Source: Cyprinodon diabolis
Lineage: Eukaryota > Chordata > Actinopteri > Cyprinodontiformes > Cyprinodontidae
Direction: 5' to 3'
Assembly: GCA_030533445.1 (NCBI GenBank)
Contig: CM060080.1
Location: 6,056,052-6,120,051, forward strand
DNA length: 64,000 nt
Shown: positions 43,873 through 54,850 of the stretch, one piece after another
Position numbering within the stretch: position 1 is the stretch's first letter
Layout of the letters: every line of letters begins with the position of its first letter
Notes under the pieces: model-generated
The model's input: only the letters and a program-made list of their open reading frames with translations
The model's database searches: none
What the model was told of the DNA's origin: nothing
Translations under genes and position numbers: made by a program

Positions 43873-44075
43873 CAGGCATCCCCAAACTCGGTCCTCGAGG
43901 GCCGCTGTCCTGCAGGTTTTAGAGGTTTCCCTGCTTTAGCACAGCTGATTATCATGATTGCAGTAGAGCTGAAGCCTGTTAATCAGCTTTCAATTAAAAT
44001 CAGCTGTTCTGGAACAAGGAAACCTCTAAAACCTGCAGGACAGCGGCCCTCGAGGACCGAGTTTGGGGATGCCTG
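43873..44075. mobile_element. hAT MITE, near-perfect palindrome, copy 2
   Basis: Same family as 33621. CAGGCATCCCCAAACTCGG to its complement, with an exact 8-bp duplication CATTAGAG (43865-43872, 44076-44083). The two arms are nearly identical over about 60 bases. Confidence 0.9.
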
Positions 44076-44639
44076 CATTAGAGGATTGATTAGATAAGTG
44101 AAGCTATCAACAGGTGGCCTGCAAGAGGTGTGGTTAAGAAGATCTAGGAAAAAAGTAACAATGGAGATGAGAGTCTGAAAGTCCAGCTGCCAAGGCTGCG
44201 GCTGCCAATCACTCCCTGGAATGTGAGGAGAAGGACAGACGTGCATACACCAGACACCATGCAGCTTTGTGGATTATACTGTGTAGCTCCATCTATCCTC
44301 CAAAATAAATATCTGGCATTTTATCGGTGAGTCAAAATAACAATCAAATCCTCTGTTTTTGACTTCACGTTGCAGCTTTTACATGAAGGCAGGGGTTTAG
44401 GAGGGAGAGACTGACAGTAAACCCATCAATAGACTCTTCTACCTGAGCTGTATGTTTCTGCAGCTCTTCCAATGATTCAATAGACCTCTTAGTTGGTATT
44501 TTATTATTGCTGTTCTTTTCTAACCAGTCAGTTTAGATGTGCCTCCATGTCTTGGAAGGTCTGCAGTTGGTCCATCTTCTACTCAGGATAAGGGATGGAT
44601 TGAAGAGTGTACTGGGCCATGTTCTAAGCTTGGGATTTG

Positions 44640-44975
44640 GTTTTAGATCCTAACCCTGCTTTAAACCCCAGTCGGCCTCAGCAGATGGTTCCTCACCCTG
44701 AGCCTGGCTCTGCTAGAGATTTTATTTTTTACTTTTAAAACTTTTTTTTTTCTTCTCCTCTGTCCCATGTAAAGCAAGCGGAAATCGTCCGTCCAGGAGA
44801 AGCATATCTTGCAAGTCAATGACAGGGTGAAATAAACGAGTTTTCCTAACCAATCTGACTGTATTGTTGAGATGACGTGAGATGTGAGATGACATCTGAA
44901 CTGGTATACAACTATATATACTGCTATATAAATAATATATACTATATACTGCTATATAAATAAACTGAACTTAAT
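44640..44975 (+). repeat. LINE-like 3' tail, diverged copy
   Basis: AACCCCAGTCGGCCTCAGCAGATGG and CTGCTATATAAATAAACTGAACTT identify it; the middle is diverged and contains duplicated TATATACTGCTATATAAATA. Confidence 0.5.
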
Positions 44976-45109
44976 AAAATGTAACTTTTCAACTTTCTCC
45001 CTGATCTCTCTGTTGTGTTCTTTGGTTTTCAGGAGGATATTTATTCAGACATAGACCAGAAACTATAATGAATTATTGTGAGATAAAATCTGACATATAA
45101 GTGTATATG

Positions 45110-45113
<4 letters not shown>

Positions 45114-45177
<64 letters not shown>
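45114..45177. repeat. (TA)n microsatellite
   Basis: About 64 bases of nearly pure TA. Confidence 0.95.
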
Positions 45178-45181
<4 letters not shown>

Positions 45182-45804
45182 ATATTTTTGTTTATACAAA
45201 AAAATACACAAAAGATTTAAGAGACCTAGCTGGTGGGCTGCAGCTTTATCTCAAGTTCCTCCAAACTCCATTTGAAATCCAGAGGAAAAGTGTCCCCGGA
45301 GCGTATAGCACAGGATCAGTAATATCCATATTTTTTTGTTCCATGAAATACGGTGGTTAAATATTAACAGCAGGTTACTGAACTCCGCCTCATCCGTGCT
45401 GATTCATGAATCATCTGCAGCTCCTGGGATCTCACAGCTCAGAGGTGTTAATTTCAGCTGACTAGGATATTGAACATTCTGTCAGGTTCTCTCTGTCGGC
45501 ACTGGTTGACGTTAACGTGTTGCTGCTAATTTCTTATATTTGCTGCTCACTGCTGGGTTTAATTTATTATCTCTTTGCTGGTGATCTGTAACTGGTGTCC
45601 AGTGGGTTATTTTGGATATAATCTATGTTCCAGTTAGTAGTAGAAGACAACAGAAGGTGAGGGAAACTCTCCATGTGTTAAAGTCAGGGGGGAAAGACCC
45701 ACTTTGGCTGCACTCTGAAAAAAAATGATCCATTCTTTGTTCACTTAATTTAAAGATTATTGTTAATAATAGAGTATTTATCTCGGGATCTCTGGAAACA
45801 CCTA

Positions 45805-45805
<1 letters not shown>

Positions 45806-45879
<74 letters not shown>

Positions 45880-45905
45880 TATATATATAGAGAGAGAGAG
45901 AGAGA
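45806..45905. repeat. (TA)n microsatellite ending in (GA)n
   Basis: TA repeat with two AATATA interruptions, ending in AGAGAGAG. It abuts the 3' end of the retroposon fragment on its right. Confidence 0.95.
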
Positions 45906-46425
45906 GGCCTGGGAGCTTGAGGGTTCTTTGCAGTACCTTTGCTGTTCCTAGAACTACACTTTTCTAGACCGAAATGTCTGATGTATTTCCAGGGATGTGC
46001 TATAACCATTCCTCAAGTTTGGGGTTCACTGCCCCGAGTGCCCCACGGGTACCACTGATGCCTTGACCTTCCAGGTTTTCTCCAGCTCCTCTTGGAGCCC
46101 CTGGTATTTCTCTAGTTTCTCATGTTCGTTTTTCCTGAAGTTGCAGTCACTTGGGATTGTTAAGTCAACTACAACTGCTTTCCTCTGCTTTTTGTCCACC
46201 ATCACAATGTCTGGTTGGTTTATCATTACCATTCGGTCTGTCTGTCTTCCTTTGGAAGTCCCACAGGATCTTGGCTTGATCAATTTCTACCATCTTTGGG
46301 GGTGTTTAACACTTTGACCTTGGGGTTTCCAGCCCATACTCTGCAAAGATGTTCCTGTACACTATTCCAGCCACTTGGTTATGGTGCTCCATGTAAGCTT
46401 TTCCAGCTAGCTTATATATATATAT
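45906..46425 (-). mobile_element. Non-LTR retroposon 3' fragment with restriction-like endonuclease remnants
   Basis: Minus-strand frames encode KAYMEHHNQVAGIVYRN and EYGLETPRSK (46306-46400), then QPDIVMVDKKQRKAVVVDLTIPSD and KLEKYQGLQEELEKTWKVKA (46026-46283), then IPGNTSDISV-like and LGTAKVLQRTLKLPG. The PD-x12-D spacing resembles the restriction-like endonuclease of R2/Rex6/Dong-type elements. Several frameshifts; inactive. Confidence 0.6.
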
Positions 46426-46439
46426 CACCCATCTTCTCC

Positions 46440-46570
46440 CTTTTTTCCTCCAACCTCGGGTCCTGGGAGCTTGAGCGTTCTGCGCAGTATCTTTGCTGTT
46501 CCTAGAACTGCACTCTTCTGGACCGAGATGTCTGATGTATTTCAAGGGATCTGCTGTAACCACTACCATA
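46440..46570 (-). mobile_element. Second copy of the same retroposon 3' end
   Basis: Repeats the 45906-46022 sequence (GGGAGCTTGAGCGTTCTGCGCAG, AGATGTCTGATGTATTTC) and is itself followed by a short (TA)n. Direct orientation relative to the first copy. Confidence 0.65.
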
Positions 46571-47725
46571 TATATATATACAAAAGCAATTATACAAAGT
46601 AATTATAAATACAAAATATGTGGAAGGAAATTACACTTATTTTGATTTTATTTATATATACATACAGGTGTACAAGTAAAGAAGCCTGATGGAGCTGAAC
46701 TAAGATGCGGTTGAGCAACACTTTGAGATAATCACTGAAATCAGATATTTTCTGTAATGTTCAGTTCAACTTCTGCACCTGTTGACAGGTATGTTGGTTC
46801 ACTGTTCACGAGCCAGCTACTTTGATTAGTCTGGACAGTTTGCTTTTTAGAATGATCTTTTAAACAAAAAAATAAACATACAGTAAACTTGTAGTGACTT
46901 TATTGTAGGTGTTTGATTGCTCTAAAAATCTGATTGCAGCAAATCATATAATTGGCAGAATAGAGGGCCCCAAACTCAAAAATAGCTTAGGGCTCCATGG
47001 AGGCTTTGACCACCCCAGCAATGAGAGGTGGTTCTTCAAAGTGTGACTTTGGTGCATGCGGTACACTTTCAACTTCTAGTTTATATTTAAACAAAGTCTC
47101 TTTTTACTTTCATTTTAAAAACATGCATGACTTTTTCTTTGCTTTATAGATATTTAAGTTGATTCGTCATGTTATAGAATGACACACATAAATGTAGACT
47201 ATATGAAACACCCAAAGCAAGAGGGACATATGGACACAGATCTTATCAAACATGCAAACCATGCACATTCAACATGACTTCATTCTTAGTATTGGCCTAA
47301 AGGGAAATATTTTATTAATGTTTCAGAAACACATTATCCAGCAATCTGATTTATTTAAGATAAATTCCTGCAGCACTATAATATAATATAATGATGTTTC
47401 TTCTAGGATTGAAGAAAACAAGGTAATATTTTTTTAAACATATCCTTTTGATTCATGTTTGGTATTATTCTTCTAGATCGGCTGTTTGAAGATGAACCTC
47501 ATAACGATGATCATTCCCATATGACAGCCTAAATCTAAGGTATAATATAGATTTATAATGTCTTTAAAAGAAACTATTCAAATAAGGCTGTTTCTACATT
47601 ATGTTTTTTCCATAAATTCCAGGGTTAAATGCTTTTTTTCATCTCTTTAGTTGTTTTTTAATGGTAATGTAATAATAAGGTTTGAAACGGCACAACTTTT
47701 ATGTCAATAAAACACTTGGAATTAC

Positions 47726-48019
47726 TACACTTCAAAAATGATCGCAAAATGAGTAAAAATGTCTTAAATTAAGGGTATTTACCCTTAATTTGAGCAGGTA
47801 AATAAGATGATTTGCCATGGAATTAGTATTTTTACTCTTAAAATAAGGTATCTAGATAAAATGCACTTGAAATGAGACACTGCAATTATTTTTTCTTATT
47901 TTAAGTGTAAATTGTCTTGTTCCATTGGCAAAGTGTCTCACTTAAATCCTTAATTCAAGAAAAAATGCACCTATTTTAAGAAGAAATGACTTATTTAGAT
48001 TTCATTTTTTTGCAGTATA
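47726..48019. mobile_element. Angel-like foldback MITE
   Basis: Ends TACACTTCAAAAA and TTTTTTTGCAGTATA, with internal inverted blocks around TTGCCATGGAATTAG and TTCCATTGGCAAAGTGTCTCAC. Non-coding. Related fragments are at 22300, 24750 and 27140. Confidence 0.6.
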
Positions 48020-49018
48020 ATCCCTTGTTTGCCTCTTATCCTTGATTCTTGCACATTGCAGAGCACAACAAAAAGGACGTTTAAAAATTGAGAATTTTTT
48101 TTTTTTAATGGAGAAGTTAAAAAAAAAGACTGTGGGATTTGAGGAAAGAAGAATGTTAGAGACCAGGAGGATCAGGGGGGGAGGGGGACACAACTGCTGA
48201 AGAAATTAGGGATGATGAGGAAAATTATATTATATATAGATTAATCAGTGAAGATTAAATTATGTTTTTTTTAATCATATTTACTGATTTTGATTGCATT
48301 ATCTTTTATATTTTCTGTTAAACTTCCACAGAATCACATCTAACCACCTGACAAAAACACAGACAGTTCATGCAAGGTCGACAGCAACATTATGGTTAAC
48401 TGGCGCATGTGGCTTACAATGAACTACAATGTCATAGTTTAAAAAAAAAGGTGCATGCTGTAACATGAAACCAGCAATATCTGACTATTTCCACTGTGGG
48501 ATTCGATTTAAAAAAATCATTATTTATACTCTTCTAAAATACCAGATCTGTTCTTATGCACAACCTAAACAACAAAATACTTTGGTTACACTTAATCTTG
48601 TCTCTGTGTGGATTTTGTACATGGTTTATGTGTCCACGTGTAACGCAGCTTTTCTAAGAAGAGTTGAGAGCAGATAATGACTACATGGAAACATTCAGAT
48701 AATCTTTCCTTTCTTTCTTCATAACCTCCACATTTCTCCCTGAAATTGTGGATCTGAACCTCTGGGCCGCTTCCTCATTTTGTCTAATTAGCACTTAGAG
48801 GTTCACTACAGTTTGTTTGCCTGTTGTTATTTGTTCATTCGGTTTTGAAAGAATAGCATCCTTGTAACGGCTCCAATTTTTGATATGTTGATCTTCAAGT
48901 CACCAGGCCATTGAAAACAACTAAAAGAAAATACACAAATAATCACCCATTGATGCTTGAATTGGATGGGTATCCACTTCCTTGAATAATCTTAGAAATC
49001 TATCTAGCTATCTATCTA

Positions 49019-50581
49019 CAGTGGGGGAAATAAGTATTTGACTCCTTGCTGATTTTGCAGGTTTGCCCACTTACAAAGAATGCAACAATCTACAATTTTA
49101 ATCATATGTACATTCTAACAGTAAGAGACAGAATCCCAAAGAAAATCCCAGAAATTCACATCATATGAATTTATAAAAATTGATAACCATCTGATGAGGA
49201 AAAACAAGTATTTGACCCCCTACCAAACAGCATATTTTGTAGAAAAGCCATTATTGGCCAGCACAGATGTCAAACAGTTTTTATAGTTGGTGACAAGGTT
49301 TGTGCACATTTTGGCAGGGATGTTGGCCCACTCCTCCCTGCAGACAGCCCCCAAATCATTCAGGTTCCCGAGGTTGTCGCCTGGCAACTCGAATTTTAAG
49401 CTCCCTCCAAAGATTTTCAATTGGATTCAGGTCTGGAGACTGGCTAGGCCACTCCAGAACCTTGATTTGCTTCTTCTTCAGCCACTCTTTTTTTGCTTTG
49501 GCGGTGTGCTGAGGGTCGTTGTCGTGCTGAAACACCCATCCTCGACCCATCTTCAGCTCTCTCACTGAGGGAAGGACATGTTGTTTCAGAATTCCACGAT
49601 ATATGGCCCTGTCCACCCTCCCCTCAATACGATGGAGTTGGCGTGTCCCCTTGGCTGAAAAGCACCCCAATGATGTTGCCACCACCATGCTAGATGGTGG
49701 GGATGGTGTTCTTTGGGTTGTACTCAGTGTTCTTTGCCCTCCAAACACGACGAGCTGAGTTGAGGCCAAAAAGTTCTATTTTGGTCTCATTTGACCACAT
49801 CACCTTCTTCCAGGCCTCTTCTGAGGTGGTGAATGGCGAACTTCATGCAGGCCTGTACGTGTTTCTTCTTGAGCAGGGGGACCTTGCGTGTGCTGCAGGA
49901 TTTCAATCCATTACGGCGTAGAGTGTTACCAACCGTTTCTTTTGTAACTGTGGTCCCAGCTGCCTTCAGTTGATTCATCAGTTCCCCCCTTGTGGTTTTG
50001 GGATGATTCCTCACCGATCACATGATCAGGGACACCCCACGAGGCGAGATCGTGTGTGGAGGCCCAGACCGAGGGAGGTTGGCGGTGGTGTGGTGCTTCT
50101 TCCATTTCCTGATAACTGCACCGACAGTTGATCTTTTCTCTCCAAGTTGCTTTCCGATTCTCTTGTAGCCCATCCCAGCCTTGCGCAGATCAACAATCTT
50201 GTCCCTGATGTCTGTAGAAAGCTCTTTGGTCTTGCCCATGGTGGTGATGTTGGATGCTGGTTGTTTGGGTATTGACAGGTGTCTTTTATACAGGTAATGA
50301 GGTGAGGCAGGTGTATTTGATGTAGATAATTGGTTGGGATTGGGGCTGTGTCTTAAAGAAAGACTAACCAGAATACTTGCTGTTTGGTAGGGGGTCAAAT
50401 ACTTGTTTTCCCTCATCAGATGGTTATCAATTTTTATAGATTCATATGATGTGAATTTCTGGAATTTTCTGTCTCTCACTGTTAGAATGTACATATGATT
50501 AAAATCGTAGATTGTTGCATTCTTTGTAAGTGGGCAAACCTGCAAAATCAGCAAGGGGTCAAATACTTATTTCCTCCACTG
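49019..50581 (-). mobile_element. Nearly full-length Tc1 element with long terminal inverted repeats
   Basis: CAGTGGGGGAAATAAGTATTTGAC and its complement at the other end form inverted repeats of about 210 bp (49019-49235, 50373-50581), each with repeated AAGTATTTGACCCC motifs as in the inverted-repeat/direct-repeat type. TA flanks both sides. The transposase lies between on the minus strand. Total 1563 bp, normal for Tc1. Confidence 0.92.
49220..50240 (-). pseudogene. Tc1 transposase pseudogene
   Basis: Starts [20 protein letters not shown] at 50240 with a paired-type HTH and basic linker, then RNHPKTTRGELMNQLKAAG, an Asp block ([12 protein letters not shown] in another frame), [12 protein letters not shown] and [14 protein letters not shown]: all parts of a DD34E transposase. 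Damage: an in-frame TGA at 50018-50020, a frameshift near 49810 (one extra G after RR), and others near 49690 and 49400. About 340 residues when whole, as usual for Tc1. It cannot make transposase. Confidence 0.88.
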
Positions 50582-50583
50582 TA

Positions 50584-52060
50584 TCTATGAATCTGTCCTT
50601 CCCTCCTCCACGTTTCTGTCTTTAGTTATTTCTCTTGTTGGTCTTACTTCTTCTATACTACTGCCCTTTGAACCAATCTCTGTTGTTTGTTTGTTTGCTT
50701 GCTTGTTTTTCATTTGGGAGTTTGCAATAGTCATGTTTTATTTTTTTGCTTGTTATATTTTAAATAGGCAGAGAAGAAACTTGGAGCCAAAACACAACAG
50801 CCTGGATGGAGAACTCCCCTCATTTATTTTTTGTTTGTTTCCAAACATCATATTTATGTACTATCTCTCTTCATCCATTGCTACTAGCCTGATCTTGATA
50901 TGTTTTCTCTCCTGTGAGCCACTTTAATTTAGGACTGTAAGATATTTGGGGGCTTGTCTGGGATGATGCTGCTGCAGTGCTGGTTGATGTACCAGCTCCT
51001 TGTAGCTACTCCTTTAGAACGTCCTGGAGCTGAGGGTGACTAAATTCATGAGAGACGTAGAGCTGCTATGCATATGCAACTGGAACAGCTACCCATAAGA
51101 ATTTACTCAAAAGAAAACCCAAAACCCCCAAAATGTTTGTCTTATTTAGTAAAAATAATCTTATTTGAATTATTCATTTTTAATCTATTTAGATGCTTTC
51201 TGTTCCTTTGTGTGACTGCAATGTACTTCTCTTTTTCTTCACATGTACAGTACTTTTGATTGTTGTTTTACAGAAATGTGGTATATGAATAAATGTATCT
51301 TATTTGCATACTGACATATGAAGGAGAAAATTAGAATCAAACCTTTGCCTTTATGGACTGTGAGATGACCACTAAGCTCATTTTCAGTTGCTTTATTGTT
51401 GATTGTAATGTTGTACTTTTCCCTCTGAGTCATCTGAAGAACATAACCATGCAAAGGACTACACTTCTTCTCCTATAGCTGTCTTATATGACTGATAGAC
51501 AGATTTCATCTGGAATCCATTGCTTTCTGTTGCTGACTCATTTGTTTGTTTGTCCTTTTAAACTCTTTACAATTGTGCATTTGATGAAGCTGCAATTTAT
51601 GTATTTTTTTGAATAGTGAGTTTAATAAACTTAAACCAAAGTATCTCTGTTTCTCTTCAGAAAACTTTGGGTATGATTACATTATTTTTACTAGGAGTCA
51701 ATTAGGCAAAGACATTTAGCATGACGTCCCTTCTTCTAATCTGATATTTCGATAAATTACTTAAAAAGACTATTACAAAAAGCTCCTGAAGCTTTTTATT
51801 GAATTTAGTTCACTTTCATTTGGCCTTTAAAGGACACTCTTATTTACCGAAAATCCAATTGTATTGGGGGCAGGGGGTCAAAAATGTGGTAGACATCTTG
51901 ATCACACGGTATCTACAGCCTAGTTAACAGTAATCAAATAATTCTGAGTAAAGCTGTGAGTCCCCTTTCCAGGTCAATTTTCTTTACTTTATGTACTGTA
52001 TATCGGAAAGGGGAAACTAATCTCAAGCAGTTTCCATTAGGGGTTATAAAAGTAACATTA
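50584..52060. other. Intergenic, no gene recognised
   Basis: AT-rich DNA with T-rich stretches; AATAAA motifs near 51285 and 51622 are not linked to any recognisable exon. Confidence 0.4.
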
Positions 52061-52064
52061 TATG

Positions 52065-52640
52065 AACAAATACAGAACCATACAAAAGTATTCACACCAT
52101 TTTTTTTCTTTCTCAGTTATCGAGAACCCTTAATTCTTACAATTCTAAGTAAAACCCTAATGTTTTCAGAAGTCAACCAGTTAGTATATAGAGTCCCTCT
52201 CTGTGTGATTTAATCTCATTACAGATGCAGCTGAATAGATGAGGATTTGGTTACAGAAAATCTCAAGATTTAAGATCTCACAGATTCAAACCATTTTATA
52301 AGCATGGACATAGCATATCCACCTAAACCAGCAGGCTGAATAAAGAAAAGCTATCAAGAGGCCAATGATACCATTAAGATGGGCTGTAGAGATCCACAGC
52401 TGAAGTGGGAAATCTTTTAACAGAATAATATGAGTCATTCACTTGACAAATCAGCTCTTTATTGATGAGAGGCAAGATAAAAGCCATTGTTTAAAAAAAG
52501 AAAACGAGGATTTCTAGTTTAGAACAAGCCATGTAGGGGATAAAGCAACATGTGGGAGAGTTGCTCTGTTGAGAACAATCCTGGAAAAAACCTATTAGAG
52601 GCCACAAAATACTTGAAAATTAGTATTTTCTTTTTACTTC
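52065..52640. repeat. Degraded non-autonomous DNA transposon relics
   Basis: ACAAAAGTATTCACACCATTTTT and CCTGGAAAAAACCTATTAGAGGCCACAAAAT belong to the family also seen at 23470 and 38380. Confidence 0.45.
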
Positions 52641-52659
52641 AATGCTGAACTATTGTACT

Positions 52660-53128
52660 GAACTATTAGATGCTGGAGATCGGCCTGTTTTCCAGTGTGG
52701 TCCTGTTTCTCTGACCGTGACTGGCTGGATGTGCTCTCTTCATCCTCTGACATGGGAGCTGGCTCGGAGCTCGTCTGCCTGGCTGTGTGTTTCCTGGACG
52801 GGGCCGCCTTTTACAGCTGCTTTTTGTGTCTCTGCTTCTGTCTCCTTGAACCCCAGTCAGCCTAAGTAGATGGCCGCTCACACTGAGCCTGGTTCTGCTG
52901 GAGGTTTCTTCCTGTTAAAAGGGAGTTTTTCCTCTCCACTGTCGCTACAAGCATGCTTAGTGTGAGGGATTGTATTTGAGTCAATGAGTCAATGCAATCA
53001 ACTGGTTTTCCTTAGATAGAAAACTTTGAATCAATTTGACTGGATGATCTGGTTGAACTGTAAAGTGTCTTGAGATGACATGTGTTGTGAATTGGCGCTA
53101 TAGAAATAAACTGAATTGAATTGAATTA
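52660..53128 (+). repeat. LINE-like 3' tail, copy 2
   Basis: TCCTTGAACCCCAGTCAGCC, CTGCTGGAGGTTTCTTCCTG, AGGGAGTTTTTCCTCTCCACTGTCGC and GAATTGGCGCTATAGAAATAAACTGAATTGAATTGAATT. Best-preserved copy with its TTGAA tail. Confidence 0.7.
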
Positions 53129-53129
53129 A

Positions 53130-53785
53130 TCCTTTGCTATCAGGAAGATGACTAAATTAAAAACTCTCGATAGCTATGCTGCTAGGGGACTGCTGGAGGA
53201 CATAAGGACCCCTTTTCATCATTCTGTGACATTCTATCTCTATTCTCCCATTCTGCAGTATTTGTTAGCTCACCATATAACTTTATGTTCTCTCTTCTTA
53301 TGTTCTAGGCTTTTTTTCCCCCCCGTAACACGACAGTGCACTTAATCTGTCAATGGTGTCAGAAAGTTGGATGGAGTATGTATGGACATGAAAACTGGTT
53401 TAAAGCCTTCAAATATAACGGCTATTTACAGATCAGTACTTTTATGTTCCTCTTGTATTTCTGCTTTTTTATCCTTGAACCCCAAGTCGGTTGCTCACTC
53501 TTAGCCTCGTTCTGCAGGTTTCTTTCTGTCAAAAATTAGTTTTCCTCTCCCCTGTTGCTGCATGCATGCTTGACGTGAAGGATTGCTGTAGAGTCGATAA
53601 CACAATGCAAGGAAATATCTACTGATGCCAAATGTTCATAGTGGAGGAAGGAGTCGTCAATGACTGGATGCAATTGAGAAAACCTTTAACCACTCTGGAC
53701 GGATGATCTAATTAAAGTGTTTCTGTGAAGTGCATTGAGATGACATGTGTTGTGAAATTGGTGCTATAGAAACAGAATTAATGTG
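53130..53785 (+). repeat. LINE-like 3' tail, diverged copy in tandem
   Basis: TCCTTGAACCCCAAGTCGGTTGC, TTTTCCTCTCCCCTGTTGCTGCATGCATGCTTGACGTG and GGTGCTATAGAAACAGAATTAATGTG. Directly follows copy 2 in the same orientation. Confidence 0.6.
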
Positions 53786-53804
53786 AAATATAGATCAAAG
53801 CATA

Positions 53805-54519
53805 TGTTGGGATCTGGGGATGTACCACCTTCCACCAGCAGAGTGCGCTGTGGGTCTCCTGGGCTGGAGCCCTCCAGCACACCTGAGACGCATCTACTCA
53901 TCAGGAGACCTTCCCTTCATAAGCAGCTGCCAGACCTTCCTTCAACGCCGCAGTGTTGACCTTAGTTTGGTTAGCAACCTGAGCCTCTGTTACCTGAAAG
54001 AATCTAAGTTGTCTCTAAGTGAGAAAAATGGTTCTAACCTTCCTCTGTCTTTGCTCACAGGAAACCTGTCTCAAGCCTGAAGCTCTGGGTGAGCTTAACC
54101 TGCCTTCCAGCCCTGGTGAGCCAAACCTGAAGATTCCAGTCTGGATTCTCTCCTGCTGCTCTCTGTGAAGAGCTGGAAACTCTGATCAAGGTCTGCCATT
54201 CAAAGTCAGAAGCTAGACGCTGCAGCTGCTTATGCACTCTGCTGAACCAACAGTCTCTGGACCCAACGGTTCCCTCTCTCACAAGAGAAGCCTGCACCCC
54301 GTCATGGTAGAATCAGAATTATCTAAAAGGACTCTTTAATCATCTGTCTGCCCAGCTAATCAAACTATCCATCTCTGCAGACTTCAGTGAACCCAACCCG
54401 GACCTGTTCCAGATCCTGTTCATGTTTTTCGTGTCAACATCTTTAATAAACTCTGTTAAACTTTTACCCAGCCTCCGTTGTGTTCTGCATGTGGGTTTGA
54501 ATTAAAACCAATCATGACA
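53805..54519 (+). mobile_element. Solo LTR with 5-bp target duplication
   Basis: Begins TGTTGGGATC and ends ATCATGACA, flanked by GCATA on both sides (53800-53804, 54520-54524). AATAAA lies at 54445-54450, 70 bases before the end, followed by T-rich sequence. No internal retroelement sequence is present, so it is a recombined solo LTR of 715 bp. It does not resemble the 10292 LTR. Type (Gypsy or ERV) unknown. Confidence 0.82.
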
Positions 54520-54559
54520 GCATATTGATGTGTTAGAATAGACTGTCGGAATTCCAGTC

Positions 54560-54850
54560 CTAAATACGATTATCTGTGGCAAGATTTTAAAACTGATGTT
54601 CAAAGCAGGTCTCCATCCAACCTCCCTTCGATCTCACCAGATCCTTATCTTTGCTAAGTTAGTGGAGAGAAACCCTGAAACAGCTGTAGAAACAGAGATG
54701 ATTCAATGCGATCCATGCAAATGCATGCCACACTTTTCAGATATATATTTAAAAAACAAGATCAAAACCAGTTACCTTTTCCTTTCACTGCATAGTTATG
54801 CACAACAATGTGTAAAATGTACCAAATAAATCTACTACTAGCTTATAGTA
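54560..54850. repeat. Degraded DNA-transposon fragment
   Basis: ATGCATGCCACACTTTTCAGATATATATTT recurs at 56250 and in part at 58550. Non-coding. Confidence 0.4.

Noticed and set aside
45623..46009. 128-codon minus-strand ORF with Tyr/Ile repeats
   Set aside because: Translation of a (TA)n microsatellite plus flanks of a retroposon fragment.
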